Shown: in pieces, positions 34,840 to 46,574 of the stretch
How positions within the stretch are numbered: position 1 is the first letter of the stretch
Layout: every line of letters begins with the position of its first letter
Assembly (NCBI GenBank): GCA_034440575.1
Contig: JAOTOL010001505.1
Location: 186,001 to 250,000, forward strand
Reading direction: 5' to 3'
Origin: Imbricaverruca yamaguchii
Taxonomy: Eukaryota > Arthropoda > Thecostraca > Neoverrucidae
Length of the DNA stretch: 64,000 nucleotides
The notes under the pieces: model-generated
What the model was told of the DNA's origin: nothing
The model's input: only the letters and a program-made list of their open reading frames with translations
Databases searched by the model: none
Program-made: the position numbers and the translations under genes

Positions 34840-34940
34840 GACCAAGTACCGAACGAGTACCAAGTGCTAAACGAGTACCAGTGTCAAACTAAGTACCAAA
34901 CGAGTACAAACAAGTACCAAACGAGTACCAAACGACACGA
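34840..34940. repeat. 11-bp degenerate tandem repeat
   Basis: Repeats of CCAAACGAGTA with variants such as CCAAGTGCTAAACGAGTA. Confidence 0.85.
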
Positions 34941-34949
34941 CTTCGGCAT

Positions 34950-35950
34950 TTCTGGGGGGGGGGGACGCACATCCCCTCCACAGGTTGGGCTCACTACTGA
35001 GCCAGTGGCTGGGAAGTTTTATTTTTCCGGAGTGAGATAAGATCAAGCACTCATTTTTTACTCATTATTTATAATGTACTACCGTAGGGTGGCTACTGAA
35101 ACTTAAAGATTTTGGGGACTGCCCCTCCTGTAATTCGCCGCACCTGGACTGAGCTGAAAATCATCTCATCCATGGGTGTATTGAATGTTGAGTTGGAGTA
35201 TTGAACATGGCCACAAAATTTACTTGTCCAATGGGCAAGTAAAATCACCTCTCCGATAAAAAATCCAGAGCATGCTCTTTGTCCCCCGCAAGAACATTGG
35301 TGTCGCAGAGATCTAAGATGTTCAAAAATCCTGTGTGTTAGAATTTAGTGTCTACAGCTGTCCTCGGTAACCACCGCTATCTCTTCAACTGGCTTCCGGT
35401 ATGTACATTATGGTGGACATGTTCGCCAATTGGCAGGCCATAGCCAGCTGCGCCCAGCACGGTGCATGTACGTACCCACGGAATTTTAAGAAGCACTGAG
35501 CAACCGGGGTCAGGCGGAAACTATGTCTCGTCCTCTCTAGAGTCTGGTGTCGTGCTTGACCTTCGCCAGGTCGGCCGACAATTCCACCTGCGGCTGGCCG
35601 AATGGGGGTGGGAGTGAGGGTGGGGGCTCTTGAAAGTGCCTCTCCACTAACTTGCAATCTACGTAAGCTGGGATGAAGCATGAAACGCCGTAAAAAAAAG
35701 TTCTGGTCGTGAAGAGCCGAAGCATGCATTGCAATTGCGCTTTGACCAACACTGAGGTCACCAGAAGTCATATCAGGTCAAGGTATGGACCTCTACCCTT
35801 GGAAATTGTTAGAAAAAGGAAGAGTTCGTTTTGATTCGGCATTGGATATATATACACATGAGCACAGAATGTCGTTTCAATTTCAATTTCAATACAAAAA
35901 TCCAAGTAACATTCAAGCCATCGATTGATTCCGTAATAGCCCCCCTCCCC
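34950..35950. other. Gene-poor interval
   Basis: No supported gene. An 11-base G run starts near 34955. Confidence 0.45.
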
Positions 35951-35952
35951 TC

Positions 35953-36149
<197 letters not shown>

Positions 36150-36617
36150 AACACAAACACTCTGATTTCTTTAAAAGACCGAATGGCAATCACCTCGCCA
36201 GCAACATGATAGCACCAGTTCGTGACCCCTACGCTTCGGGAGGTGTGCCGACCTCAGACTGTAACGCTGTATGCTTCAGTACGCATTGCGGCATCGTAGC
36301 TCCCGCTAGTAATGCGGTGTCGCCAGTGAGTAGGTCTGTTGTTCGGATACGCCACGTCATCGCCCATAATAGTCTGGCTGGTTTCACAGGCATTACTTCA
36401 GTACGACCCGGAACCGGGAGCATGAGCGGCGTCCGGGTTAAATTTAGCCAGTAAAATGTCCGAGTCAGCGGTGCACGAACAAGCCGTTCGCAAGGATTAT
36501 GTTTCTAGCTGAACAATAATCGCAAACCTGCATAGCCGTCCCAGAAAATATCATAAGCTGCTGTATACTGTATGCTAAAATCTAGTCACGCACGATGACA
36601 TCATGAAGATATTCTTC

Positions 36618-36693
36618 TCGGCGAAACAGTGTGGGCGGCGCCATTAGCCGTGAATGTGCATAAAGTGTGTCGTGAACCAACCAATAAACAAAA
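36618..36693 (+). mobile_element. SINE family 1, 5'-truncated copy
   Basis: Holds only the 3' half: CGGCGAAACAGTGTGGGCGG, then GTGAATGTGCATAAAGTGTG, ending AACCAATAAACAAAACGAA. GAAGATATTCTTCT lies on both sides (36605 and 36691), a likely target-site duplication. Confidence 0.8.
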
Positions 36694-37079
36694 CGAAGAT
36701 ATTCTTCTATGCTTGGTAAGAATCGGCACCATAAAGTCTTAAAGTTGTGCAGTGTTTAGACTTAATAAAAGCCACAAGGACCTCTCCAAGTTAAGTCCGT
36801 ACAGGGAAGATACCATAACCCTGAAAAAGCCACACATCATTCCAGCCAATACCAGATCCACAATTCCAAAGAATCCATCCACCAACATCCCACACACTCA
36901 TCAATGCCCACTTACCTGACTCATCCGGTCCTATTCACTCGATCCTACGTAACATGTGTGGCTTTGGTGGCTTTGGTGCCCAACCAATATATTTCAAACT
37001 CCACCCATGCCTATTCAAAGGGGCCTGTGCAATGCACACCTACTTAGCATATATCTCACCCAATCCACTACTATTTAGA

Positions 37080-37735
37080 AGTGGCCTTAGAGCAGAGCTC
37101 TGTGGCACTCCACTCAGAACCGCCCTCCATTCAGATTTGCGTTCATTTAGCACACCTTTTGTTTCTCATGCTGCTGGACTTGCTGAATTAGACGCCCATG
37201 TGGAACTTTATCAAAAGCTTTGCTAATGTCCAAGTACACAACAGCTATCCGGCTTTGATTGTCTACTTCTTTAGTTACACACTCCATGAACTCCAATAAG
37301 TTAGTTAAGCAAGATCTCCCAGATCGAAATCCATGTTCGGCATCACTTAAAAGGTTGTGCCTGTCTAGAGGAGTCTGAATATTCTGTGTGACAAGTTTTT
37401 CTAGTACCTTGAATCTAGTACCTACCTTGTTTATTTTAGTCCCTATCATCGCTGTAGGAAATATTTTGGGGGCGTCTCTGTCAAATGTTCGCATCATTTC
37501 CCAGGGGACGTGTAGTCTAGAGGTAAGCTGCTCGTCTAACAATCGAAAGGTTGTGGGTTCGAGTCTCACCTGAGAGATTGGCGACACTACATGACTCAAC
37601 GGTCGATGTGTCGTAAAACCAATAACCAACCGCATCATTTCCTAAGTTAGGAGGGTAGGCGCCATATTTAAGTCGATTCTTACCATGGGTCAACAACGCC
37701 CATAGTGTTGGTGTTGAGCTCATGCAAAGGTGGCG
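37080..37735 (-). pseudogene. LINE reverse-transcriptase remnant split by a SINE
   Basis: The minus strand encodes, in order, LTHGKNRLKYGAYPPNLGND (right of the SINE), then VLEKLVTQNIQTPLDRHNLL, EHGFRSGRSCLTNLLEF, VVYLDISKAFDKVPHGRL and, after a stop, LSGVPQSSALRPLL. These are the ordered N-terminal blocks of a CR1/Jockey-type reverse transcriptase. The active-site YADD/FADD block is absent. Stops and a lost segment after Gly-Arg-Leu show it is dead. SINE family 2 is inserted at 37502-37630. Confidence 0.82.
37502..37630 (+). mobile_element. SINE family 2, copy inside a LINE
   Basis: The head GTGTAGTCTAGAGGTAAGCT and B box GGGTTCGAGTCTCACC are followed directly by GAGAGATTGGCGACACTACA; about 35 bp of the usual body is missing. 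It ends TAAAACCAATAACCAAC. A perfect 12-bp duplication, CGCATCATTTCC, lies at 37490-37501 and 37631-37642. Confidence 0.9.
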
Positions 37736-38499
37736 GGCCGCCAACCCCTCTGCCTCCCCTGCCCTGTTTCCACCTCCAAGCGCTGTTTCATAGTGGTGGA
37801 AGGCGGCTGGGGTGGCATGAAATATTTTCTTTCATGTACATTATTCGCCCGACTTTCCCAAGAAATAATGTGCCATGAACACGGTAATTATTGGAAGTTG
37901 ACGTCTTATTATAAGTTTTATCATCAGAACTTCAACATCTCCTCATAAGACCGCAATTTTGGCCATCAGTTTTCAACGAGAACACAAATATTCTCTCGAT
38001 ATCCAGGTGTTAGAAACGCAAATTTAACACTGCACGAATCTTGAAGCCCATGTCAACATGGTGCAGATAAATACATTTCCTTTCACATATAAAATCCCTA
38101 TTACACTGCTGATGTCTCTGAGGAAGCCGTCTCATCAGAGCATATTACATGCTGTGATGAGATCTTGAGGAAGCTGTCCTTTTGCTTTGATATAGATTTC
38201 AGAGGGATTTGGATGGATGATAATAACTTTGGAAACGTTTATGAAATCCAGACCAATTGACACTATAGTTGTACAGCAATGCAGAGAATATTGTTGTAAA
38301 TCAATCTTCCCAAATGGAGCATCTTGTGGCCCTGTTTAGGGCACGACTTTGGATGCTCCCAGCATGTCATTCAGACCCGTGACACATTCTTGTCTGATCC
38401 ATGCAAAAACATCTCCATCTGATCCATGCGAAAACATAATTCACTTGTATTAGCTCACCTAAATGCGTGGCACACGTTTAGGTTTGCATGCTGTTGGGA

Positions 38500-38660
38500 G
38501 GGTATGCACCCCCAATGTTGGCTGTGCCCCTCAACAATTTCAAATGTTTGCATGGACCCTATGTGATATGTCCCAATCCATTTGGGCCTACCCATTGCTT
38601 TCATGAATTACGCCGTCCCAACAACTTTCATAAAGGTACACGTATGATTTGTCGCAAAAT
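38500..38660 (-). repeat. Dispersed repeat family D, copy 4
   Basis: Minus orientation: contains the complement of CCCAAATGGATTGGGACATA, the longest of the four copies. Confidence 0.6.
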
Positions 38661-38739
38661 GCATCAAGGGGTATTTCTGTGTGTATTACTTCAAACAGAC
38701 CATACCCACACCCTGTTCTACACAACATTCTAGTGCTTC

Positions 38740-41190
38740 CCACCCGGATCATTCTATTCACTCTGACCTCTGACCCCGACAGCTCAGCTTAAGTATGAAG
38801 TCCGCCGCCGATATCGTACACATATTGCTGACAAGTTTCAGGCAGCCGCATAAGCAAAAGAACAGAAGAAAGAAGTCAGACATGCATACCGTTTTTGCGT
38901 CCATATTTCTGTGTCGGACAGTTTGTTGACGTTATGCCACAAATGTAATACAAAACCTTCGGTAACTTTTTTTCGGTAGCTTTTTTAAGGATCTTATATT
39001 CTCAAGATATGTCCAACGTTTTTGAAGGGGAACATTTCCTTATCGGAAGCTTGCAGCTGGCTGCGAAGAGTTGTTGGGAGGGGACATTGCCCTTCAAATT
39101 TTGAAGTTTGGGGGTGGGTTGGGGGTTGGGGGCAGGCGCCCCGCTGTCCCTGTTCCTACGCCCATGCCTGTGATAGGTCAAGGCGACATGACTCTATGTA
39201 TCATCTCATTATGATTTACTATTTCATGATTTTGAAGATGTAATGATCAGTGTCGATGATATGATAGGAAATATAATGACGATAAGCACAACTCCACTAT
39301 CGTTGTCAGCGCTGATGATGACGACGATGACAATGGTGATGGTGGTGATGGAAATAATGACGATGATAATGCAAATGACAATCATAATGTTCATGGCAGC
39401 GAACACGAAATCTTGACGATAATGATAAAAAGAATTTGTCTGACTTAAGTCGTTTTTATGTCTGATGTACTTCCCTATAGTCATAGATTTGGGAGAAGTT
39501 AGCCAGAAAAAGGGTAACTCTTTTGGACACATCCCGAAGGTGGCCCGCCAACGTTTTCAACATCCCCTGACAAACGTGAAAAGAAAGGTGCAGTGCAAGG
39601 ACGGTAGGTGTGCGCTGACATAAAAAATGTGCACTACACCACACAAATTCCATGCAGTTTTGTGCCCTTGCCCCTGTCTACTATTGCAGGAAGCCACCAC
39701 CAGCTGCAATGGCCAGTAGTCAAATTTGTAATGCGTAATGACCAGATGCTGGAGGCCAGATGCATCTCTGAGGATACACGACACTGCCAGCTCGCCATCA
39801 GACGTTCGCAATTAATTTTGGAACGCCGTGGCAGTGTCTTGCGTGTCTTGCCTTGTCTTGCGTGGTAGCCTTGTCTTGCATATAGCTATATGCTACATCG
39901 CCTTGTCTTGCGTGGTAAGGTTAATCAATGCCAGCTACCACCGTGAGCCAGCTGTGTGATGAAGTTCATCTTTTGTGCAGTGTGTGTTTGGGGGGATGTT
40001 ATTAGCCTAAGACGCCGAAAATAATTTTCGAGAATGCTACACGCAAGCATGACTATAACCGTTGTTCAAAGATATTTCCATAATAATACTATACAATGGA
40101 TTGTGATAACAGTGAGATGCTTTGTTTAGTTTAAAGTAGTTTACTGAAGCCAATTCTAGACGTGAAAACTATTTGAGGTCGAAATAGACTTGCATTGGGC
40201 ATTGGCTTCTACGTGTATTTATAAATTCCATGACACTATACCAGTTCATTTGCAAGCGAGGCACGAAGCCGGCCAACATTATGCAAGCCGTTCATCATAT
40301 GTTGCCAGTTGGCAATGCATAATGGAGGGCGAGCAAGCATTGAGGGCGGATTGGGATTGGGATGCGCAGGTCATAAGCTAGTCCCACGTGTGCCGTCCGC
40401 CCTCAGATGGGAACCGTTCATACCGCAGGGAACGGGAAGCCGCATTCCACCCCCGCCCATTTGTCCGTCCTGCTCGATGTTTATCACACCAAACCATTTT
40501 GTTGTGTGTTGGTGATAACTTAGAGAATGGCTGGAGAAGAATGCATGTCGTTCAGACTATATAATTTCGTGATCTTACCAAAACCGGCGCAATGTTACGC
40601 GTGGGACATAGCTGATGCTGAGGTTCGCATGTGTTCTTGTGTATCTACCTGCATGCATTACTTACCAACTATAGTGCTATCGAACAAACTGCACACATCT
40701 CATGCTTTGTTGCAATTTTAATCCTGCTCTTATCTATCTTTCTAGTCTACCAAAAAGAATGTACGGGATACCGGTACCGATACTTCGATTGCCGAATTGC
40801 TGACATTCAAGAAAGATGAGATCGAAAAGGAAACCATGCAAGTACGAAAAATGAAATATTGCTAGCACTTGCAGGATCCGGCAGCTACAGCCATCTTTGC
40901 GGCAGCCATCTTCGCGGCATTGCCATGCCGCAAATATGGAGTACTGTAATATGGATTACTGTAAACATGGAGTACTGTAGTATGGAGCTCGAATAAAAAC
41001 AAGAACAAGGTCACGTTTTAACGTCGCTAAAGAATGCCACCTTATTTGGATAGCATTGGATTCATTTCGCGGATGTACGTTAATGTCTCGTTTTCAGGAG
41101 CAAAAAGTATAGACTTGATTTATACTAACGCTTAAGAATATGCCAATCTATTTCCATCATATTGTTGCTGATTTTGAATACCATAAAAAC
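38740..41190. other. Gene-poor interval
   Basis: No supported gene. A GAT-rich low-complexity stretch lies at 39250-39420, short CCTTGTCTTGCGTGG repeats at 39835-39920, and three ATGGAGTACTGTA-like repeats at 40935-40990. Confidence 0.45.
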
Positions 41191-41299
41191 CGCAACATTT
41201 CCTTCCTTTGTGTCCCAGTGACCCGCTTATGGTACAAAACGAAGTGTTTTTTTTTGTTGGATGTTTGAATGTTTGGAACGTATTTTGCAAAAGAGACGG

Positions 41300-41460
41300 T
41301 AGAACTAGCCTGCCGTACTTCGTCCACGAGTTGGAGGTCATGCGGGGGTCTTACCCTGTGAAGTCAGCTCCCTGCATCGAAGAAACCATGCTCGCGGTGG
41401 AGGGCGAGGAAGTGCTGAAATTCAACCAGTGTACACAATATAACGGCTATTTTTGTGGGA
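41300..41460 (+). CDS. Weak exon candidate
   Basis: The frame includes PYFVHELEVMRGSYPVKSAP and EETMLAVEGEEVLKFNQC, which is protein-like, but no convincing splice sites or relatives are visible. Listed for completeness. Confidence 0.15.
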
Positions 41461-41794
41461 CGCCACCTTCACCTTACTCACGCAGCAGATCCTTCGATAG
41501 TTTTCGTGCGACGCTTAGTTTGCAGATTAGAGGGGGTTAATGACCCCACCCTACCGAGACGAGGTGTGAGGAACTGACCGGAATGACGGGGAGGGTTAAT
41601 GGTAGGCATCGGTGAACATCAACTGCTCAAGATTGAACGAGCGAATTATGTGCTGCGAATTCTTGAATAGAGCACCACTGTAGGGATCTAAAATGGGAAC
41701 ATTGACTCCTACATGAAGATAAATTATAAAAGATAACACCAAGGCAGAACTTTGCTTTTACGACGCATTCGACTGCTTTGTCATATAGCGTCAC

Positions 41795-41912
41795 CGACCT
41801 CCCATGATGATTGGTCGCGGATGGACTCGAAAATCCCACTGCTTGCAGGATTCCATCTCACGGTCTTGCAATCAAGTGCAAGCGCTCTACCCACTGGACT
41901 GCCGCGACCCCT
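41795..41912 (-). mobile_element. Degenerate tRNA-derived SINE
   Basis: The minus strand reads AGTCCAGTGGGTAGAGCGCT (A box), then CTTGCACTTGATTGCAAG as a good anticodon stem-loop, with a decayed B box. CGCGACCAATCATCATGGGA follows, related to the body of SINE families 2 and 3. Confidence 0.6.
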
Positions 41913-43166
41913 AAAAGACTACCACCAGGCGAGGAGTATTGACAATAGAGCAGCACGTGCAAGAATGGTGGGTGTGTAAAAGAAATACTGCGACGAAGGG
42001 CAACAGCGCAATAATATATACTGTGATAATACCGTGATGGCAAGTTATGACGTGTAACCATTGGATAGAGGGTAGTAAGTGGAGAGTAACCAGTAATTTA
42101 AGAGTAGCTGATAAATAGTAACCCTCGCTCTAAGAGTAAGGATAGACGGCAAACCTGTCTTCCTAGAGTAGCTTTGCCCACAATATGAAAGACGCATAAC
42201 CATGGCCCGAGGGATTTGGAATCGGCTGTGTTGAAACTTTCTGAAATTTGCGGGTTAACCCACGTGTCGGGGGTAAATTCGTTTTAAGAGAGCATGTGAA
42301 TATTAAAACATAGTTCTGCTCACAGTCAAGCGGCGCATCTGGCTGAAAAAGAAATACGTTTGGCGCATGTTGATGCACTCGTGCCTTCTCGAGGGGGCCT
42401 TCCTTATTGGGCGGGCTCATGCCCCAGCTCCCCTTCTGCATCCATACCTCAGGATTTTCTTGATTTGGCCACAACATTTTTCCTCCGGCAACTGATGACA
42501 TTATTACTGTGTGACTCCAAAAGGCTGATACTACTGCAATTATTGCATTTTATGTGCTGATGTAAATGGACACTTGTGACCAGCAGCGTTGAGTACTCCA
42601 GAGGACTCAGATTCGGCTGATATCTGGATGGGAAACTATATCTCGCAACTCTAAAACCAGCCAACACAGAACGCTCCTCCAGGCCCTGCTCCTCCATCTG
42701 TGGCAAACACAGGGCGCACCGCGTCGATTGTTCTCCAGATACCGCACGCTGAGTGGTGCTCGGCCACTCCCGGGCCGTTTATGTGTGGAAAGCGTGCGCA
42801 CCCCCGCTGTCGGCAGGTGCGCGCATCGCTCCTTCGATCAAGCGGGAACTGGCGGTCCGGCTTGGCGGCCGTGGTCGCACCACGAGCGGGAGCTGGTGGT
42901 CCGGCTGGGCGGCCGTGGTCGGACACGAGCGGAACTGTGCTGTCGGCGTGGTCGGATTGATGGTCGGCTGGGGGCGTCGACATCAGTGGGTCACTTGCGC
43001 CCAACTATCACATGCGTCGGGTCCGTGGCAGCGAATCACCAGGCAGTAACGGGGTGTTCAGACTGCAAGCTCATGCTCATGCCGTGCATAACCCTGGTTA
43101 AGCTGACCACGCTTTCAGCTTTCAGTTGGTTAGCTGACCCAACGGGACTGGGGAGTTAGAGGCATT

Positions 43167-43481
43167 TCACCAGGTCGAAATGTCGCTGGACGTCCAGCGG
43201 ACTAACGTCCAGCCACGTCCACGTCCAGCGGACCGACGTCCAGTCTGGAGTCCGTTGTGTGATCCAGCCAGTTCAGAAGACACCGACGCTTCCTGGCCAT
43301 GGTCAGCCGCGCTGGGCAAGGTGATCGGATTGACTTGTGCAGTCCTTGCTGGAGCCTCTGGCATCCGCGCCACACGCCGTCGTTTTTGGCGTTGGTGGTC
43401 CACGGCGCTGTCGTAGGCCGACCTCTCCTCCGCCTGTGCTGCTGGTGTAGCACAGCCGGCAGCCTCGTCCAGTTGCGACAA
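43167..43481 (-). CDS. GC-rich coding-like frame, unknown
   Basis: The minus-strand frame includes LDEAAGCATPAAQAEERSAY and LPSAADHGQEASVSSELAGS, with moderate third-position G/C bias, ending at a TGA. A second minus-strand frame here also looks fair. The neighbouring block 42650-43000 is similarly GC-rich. No start, splice pair or family is evident, so the base composition may be misleading. Confidence 0.2.
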   Translation of the reverse strand: MSQLDEAAGCATPAAQAEERSAYDSAVDHQRQKRRRVARMPEAPARTAQVNPITLPSAADHGQEASVSSELAGSHNGLQTGRRSAGRGRGWTLVRWTSSDISTW

Positions 43482-43535
43482 GTGTCCTGTATAACTAGCT
43501 CTTCATCACCCAGCGGACCGACCACGAATGAACCT

Positions 43536-43702
43536 AGGGGATGAGTGGTCTAGGGGTAAATCGCTTGTCTCACAATCGAAAGATTGCGGGTTCGAGTCTC
43601 GCCTGTCGCTGCTCTTCGCCTGCGACCAATCGGCGTGAGGGATTGGCGACACTACATGACTGAACGGTCGATGTGTCGTAAAGCCAATAACCAACCAACC
43701 AA
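43536..43702 (+). mobile_element. SINE family 2, near-complete copy
   Basis: The head GGATGAGTGGTCTAGGGGTA and B box CGGGTTCGAGTCTCGCC are followed by CTGCGACCAATCGGCGTGAG and GGTCGATGTGTCGTAAAGCC, ending AATAACCAACCAACCAA. A perfect 11-bp duplication, CGAATGAACCT, lies at 43525-43535 and 43703-43713. The anticodon loop CTCACAA suggests a valine- or glutamate-type tRNA ancestor. Confidence 0.93.
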
Positions 43703-44001
43703 CGAATGAACCTCTCACCTAGAGCACCGAGTGGCTGCGAACAGGCCGAAGAGCATGCGTACCGCCACCGTCAGCTGTGCTGGACTGCTTTCGCAAACCC
43801 AGCAGCTCGCTCGACCATGGTAGGATCGGGATGCTCTGACGTGTCCTGCTGCCTTCGGTTAGCACTCGTTTGCGTACGTCGTGGAGGGTCTCTGAACGCG
43901 AAACTCTACTCTGGAGCGGCATCGCACCCGGTGAGGTACAGCTCGCTCATTCTGTTGACTGCATCGATGCAATCACTTCACGATGCTCCGCCGTCCGCCC
44001 C

Positions 44002-44256
44002 AGAATCGGCAAACGCCAGATGCAGCAGGTGGGATCTGTCTCGGGTAGCGGGGACACAAGATCCTTCCATTCCACAAGACACCAGGTTGTCGAGGTCACA
44101 AGGCCTTCCCATGCGCCTGACACTGGGCGCGAACCACCAGGACACCAGGTTGTTAAGGAAACAAGGCCTTACCACGCGCCTGCCACTGGCCGTAATCCAG
44201 CAGGACAACAGGCTGTCGGGGACGCCATGGGGATTGTATTGGACGCCCATGGCTAA
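44002..44256 (+). CDS. Possible terminal exon with 22-residue repeats
   Basis: After the pyrimidine-rich acceptor ctccgccgtccgccccag the plus-strand frame reads RQMQQVGSVSGSGDTRSFHS. Tandem units follow: HQVVEVTRPSHAPDTGREPP, HQVVKETRPYHAPATGRNPA and a shorter QQAVGDAMG. It ends VLDAHG at TAA 44254-44256. Units are 66 bp apart, so they keep frame, and differences between the first two fall at both synonymous and replacement sites. AATAAA at 44291-44296 is 35 bases past the stop. No family is recognised, and other frames are also partly open. Confidence 0.35.
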   Translation, partial: RIGKRQMQQVGSVSGSGDTRSFHSTRHQVVEVTRPSHAPDTGREPPGHQVVKETRPYHAPATGRNPAGQQAVGDAMGIVLDAHG

Positions 44257-44290
44257 GGATGCCGGCTGTCTTTTTCTTTTTTTTTCTTTA

Positions 44291-44296
44291 AATAAA
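44291..44296 (+). promoter_or_regulatory. Candidate polyadenylation signal
   Basis: AATAAA lies 35 bases after the TAA of the terminal-exon candidate and downstream of a T-rich run. In AT-rich sequence this motif is common, so support depends on the exon call. Confidence 0.3.
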
Positions 44297-44884
44297 AAAT
44301 TTGATCCGAATTGTTGCTGGGGTGGCTTGAGGAACCAGGGTTCTATTGCTAAGCAGAGCTTGTTGTGTGAACGATGGCCCCACCACCCGATTCATGAACT
44401 TCAGCTCAATGACAGATTTAGCAGATTCTTTGTTCAGTGACACCGACTGCAGTCAAGCTTCCCTGCAGGCCAACAGCCTGGGAATGACCAACTTGCTCTT
44501 CACGACAGGCGGCCCCATGGTGAACGTTTCAAAAGATCACTCGACCGGAGCTTCGGCTACCAAAGCCGTGATCGTTCAACGACAGGAACGCGAGTGCAAT
44601 GCTGTTGCCGACTTCCGGCTGCAACGCGACTGCAAGCGTAAACACTGCGATGGGCATTGCTACTGTACGACAAAGCTGCCACTGCGACAGCTTAACAACT
44701 GCAACACATCACTGCTACGACAAAAACTGCGACCGACGCTACTGCGACACCCGACAATACCGCAACAGAGCAAAGCCGTAGCTGGAAGAGTTGCGACACG
44801 ATGTCACTGCTTCGGCGACGCTTCGACACGCGTCACTGCGACACGACACGACTGCGAATACAAGCGCTGCTGCGCGACATCATC

Positions 44885-45175
44885 GAAACACGGACACTCT
44901 GCGACTGCCAACACTGCTGCGCGACATCACTGTAGCACGGTCATCTGCGACTGCCAACACTGCTGCGCGACATCACTGTAGCACGGTCACTCTGCGACTG
45001 CCAACACTGTTGCGCGACATCACTGTAGCACGGTCACTGCGACTGCCAACACTGCTGCGCGACATCACTGTAGCCCGGTCACTGCGACTGCCAACACTGT
45101 TGCGCGACATCACTGTAGCACGGTCACTGCGACTGCCAACACTGTTGCGCGACATTGCTGCTACTGCAACATCTT
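44885..45175. repeat. 45-47-bp tandem repeat, six copies
   Basis: The unit begins GCGACTGCCAACACTGCTGC, then GCGACATCACTGTAGCACGG. Starts at 44901, 44947, 44994, 45039, 45084 and 45129. A Cys/His-rich open frame over the array results from the repeat. Confidence 0.93.
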
Positions 45176-45179
45176 CGGC

Positions 45180-46235
45180 CAACTACAGTGCGAAGTGACT
45201 TCCGCGATCGCAAGAAGTCCTGCGTGACATCAGCAGGATAGAACATGCTCTTGGGAGTCGTGGCCGGGGGACATCAGCATGAACATGTTAAACCACGCAG
45301 TGCGGTGGGTTCACTTTGGCGCTCCCAACACATGTGAGCCGGATAAAGACGTGGTAAACGGTATGGTGCAGGTCATCCCTGAACTTTCAGAGTCGCTTGG
45401 AACTCTAGTTGCGACTTTGGTTGACCTTCCAGGTCAGGCCAAATAGTTTAATACCGGTGGCAGTTCGTCATCCGATCGTTGCGGAAATATTCACATCACA
45501 GTTGTGAAGGAAACGCAATTGCTACTTCGACGTCGATGAAATTCAAAGTGAAGTAAAAGTTCGACACAATGACGGGCACAGGGGGTCACTTATAATGTCA
45601 AGGTCAAACGGCAGGAATATGTGCTAAGCTGCCGAAGGCGACGCTATTAGAAATAGATTGTACTTAGGATAAAGTAGCTACTAGCACCAGGTCAAGGCGA
45701 AGTGTTTGCATTTCTTGAAATGCTAGGAAAACCGTGAATATATTAGGGTGTGCAAAATTAGCCAACTATTAACACCAAAATATCGCAATTTTCGGTTCGT
45801 TCTGTGATACTACTCACATCAGAAAGGAAGTCGATGTGTAAGCTTACCATGTCACATCCTATTTAACTTATTACTTCTTGAAAGTCCTTATTTTGGCCTC
45901 AAGAACACCGGCGAACACGTGTGCCAACGGGGCGTTTGGATCATACTTCAGTGCCTGACCTGACATTGGAATCGGACCCCCTTGAACACTATGAGAGGAC
46001 GATATTTGTGGCAACATTTTACGTACGCCTTTATTTCATTCACGTATATGCTATGTGCATTTGATATAACTTGGTTTAAATAATAAGTAGCTTCAAAGCA
46101 TTGCTTCGAGAGAAAAAAAATACTATTCCGTTTTCACATTTCACTCTGTATCACCACATTAGGTTGTTGTTGTGTGTCCTTGCATTTATCTGTGATTGCT
46201 TATAAGCTTGTGGTGTTTGTGGTGTTTGTGTGCTC
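45180..46235. other. Gene-poor interval
   Basis: AT-rich, with no supported gene, array or element. Confidence 0.45.
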
Positions 46236-46570
46236 TGCGGCAGTGGTGAGTCAGTTAGTTATCCTCCGCGGCAGTGGTGAGTCAGTTAGTTATCCTCCGC
46301 GGCAGTGGTGAGTCAGTTAGTTATCCTCCGCGGCAGTGGTGAGTCAGTTAGTTATCCTCCGCGGCAGTGGTGAGTCAGTTAGTTATCCTCCACGGCAGTG
46401 GTGAGTCAGTTAGTTATCCTCCACGGCAGTGGTGAGTCAGTTAGTTATCCTCCACGGCAGTGGTGAGTCAGTTAGTTATCCTCCACGGCAGTGGTGAGTC
46501 AGCTAGTTATCCTCCGCGGCAGTGGTGAGTCAGCTAACTAGATGATCCTCCGCGGCAGTGGTGAGTTAGC
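46236..46570. repeat. 31-bp minisatellite carrying AP-1 sites
   Basis: The unit reads GTGGTGAGTCAGTTAGTTAT then CCTCCGCGGCA. Perfect TGAGTCA starts at 46247, 46278, 46309, 46340, 46371, 46402, 46433, 46464, 46495 and 46526, exactly 31 bp apart. An eleventh, altered copy (TGAGTTA) is at 46562. Copies vary CCGCGG/CCACGG. TGAGTCA is the consensus for Fos/Jun-type bZIP factors. Confidence 0.95.
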
Positions 46571-46574
46571 AGCT

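Noticed and set aside
43536..43702. Functional tRNA genes at the SINE heads
   Set aside because: Acceptor and D-arm pairing is poor, the sequences continue into SINE bodies and the copies have target-site duplications.
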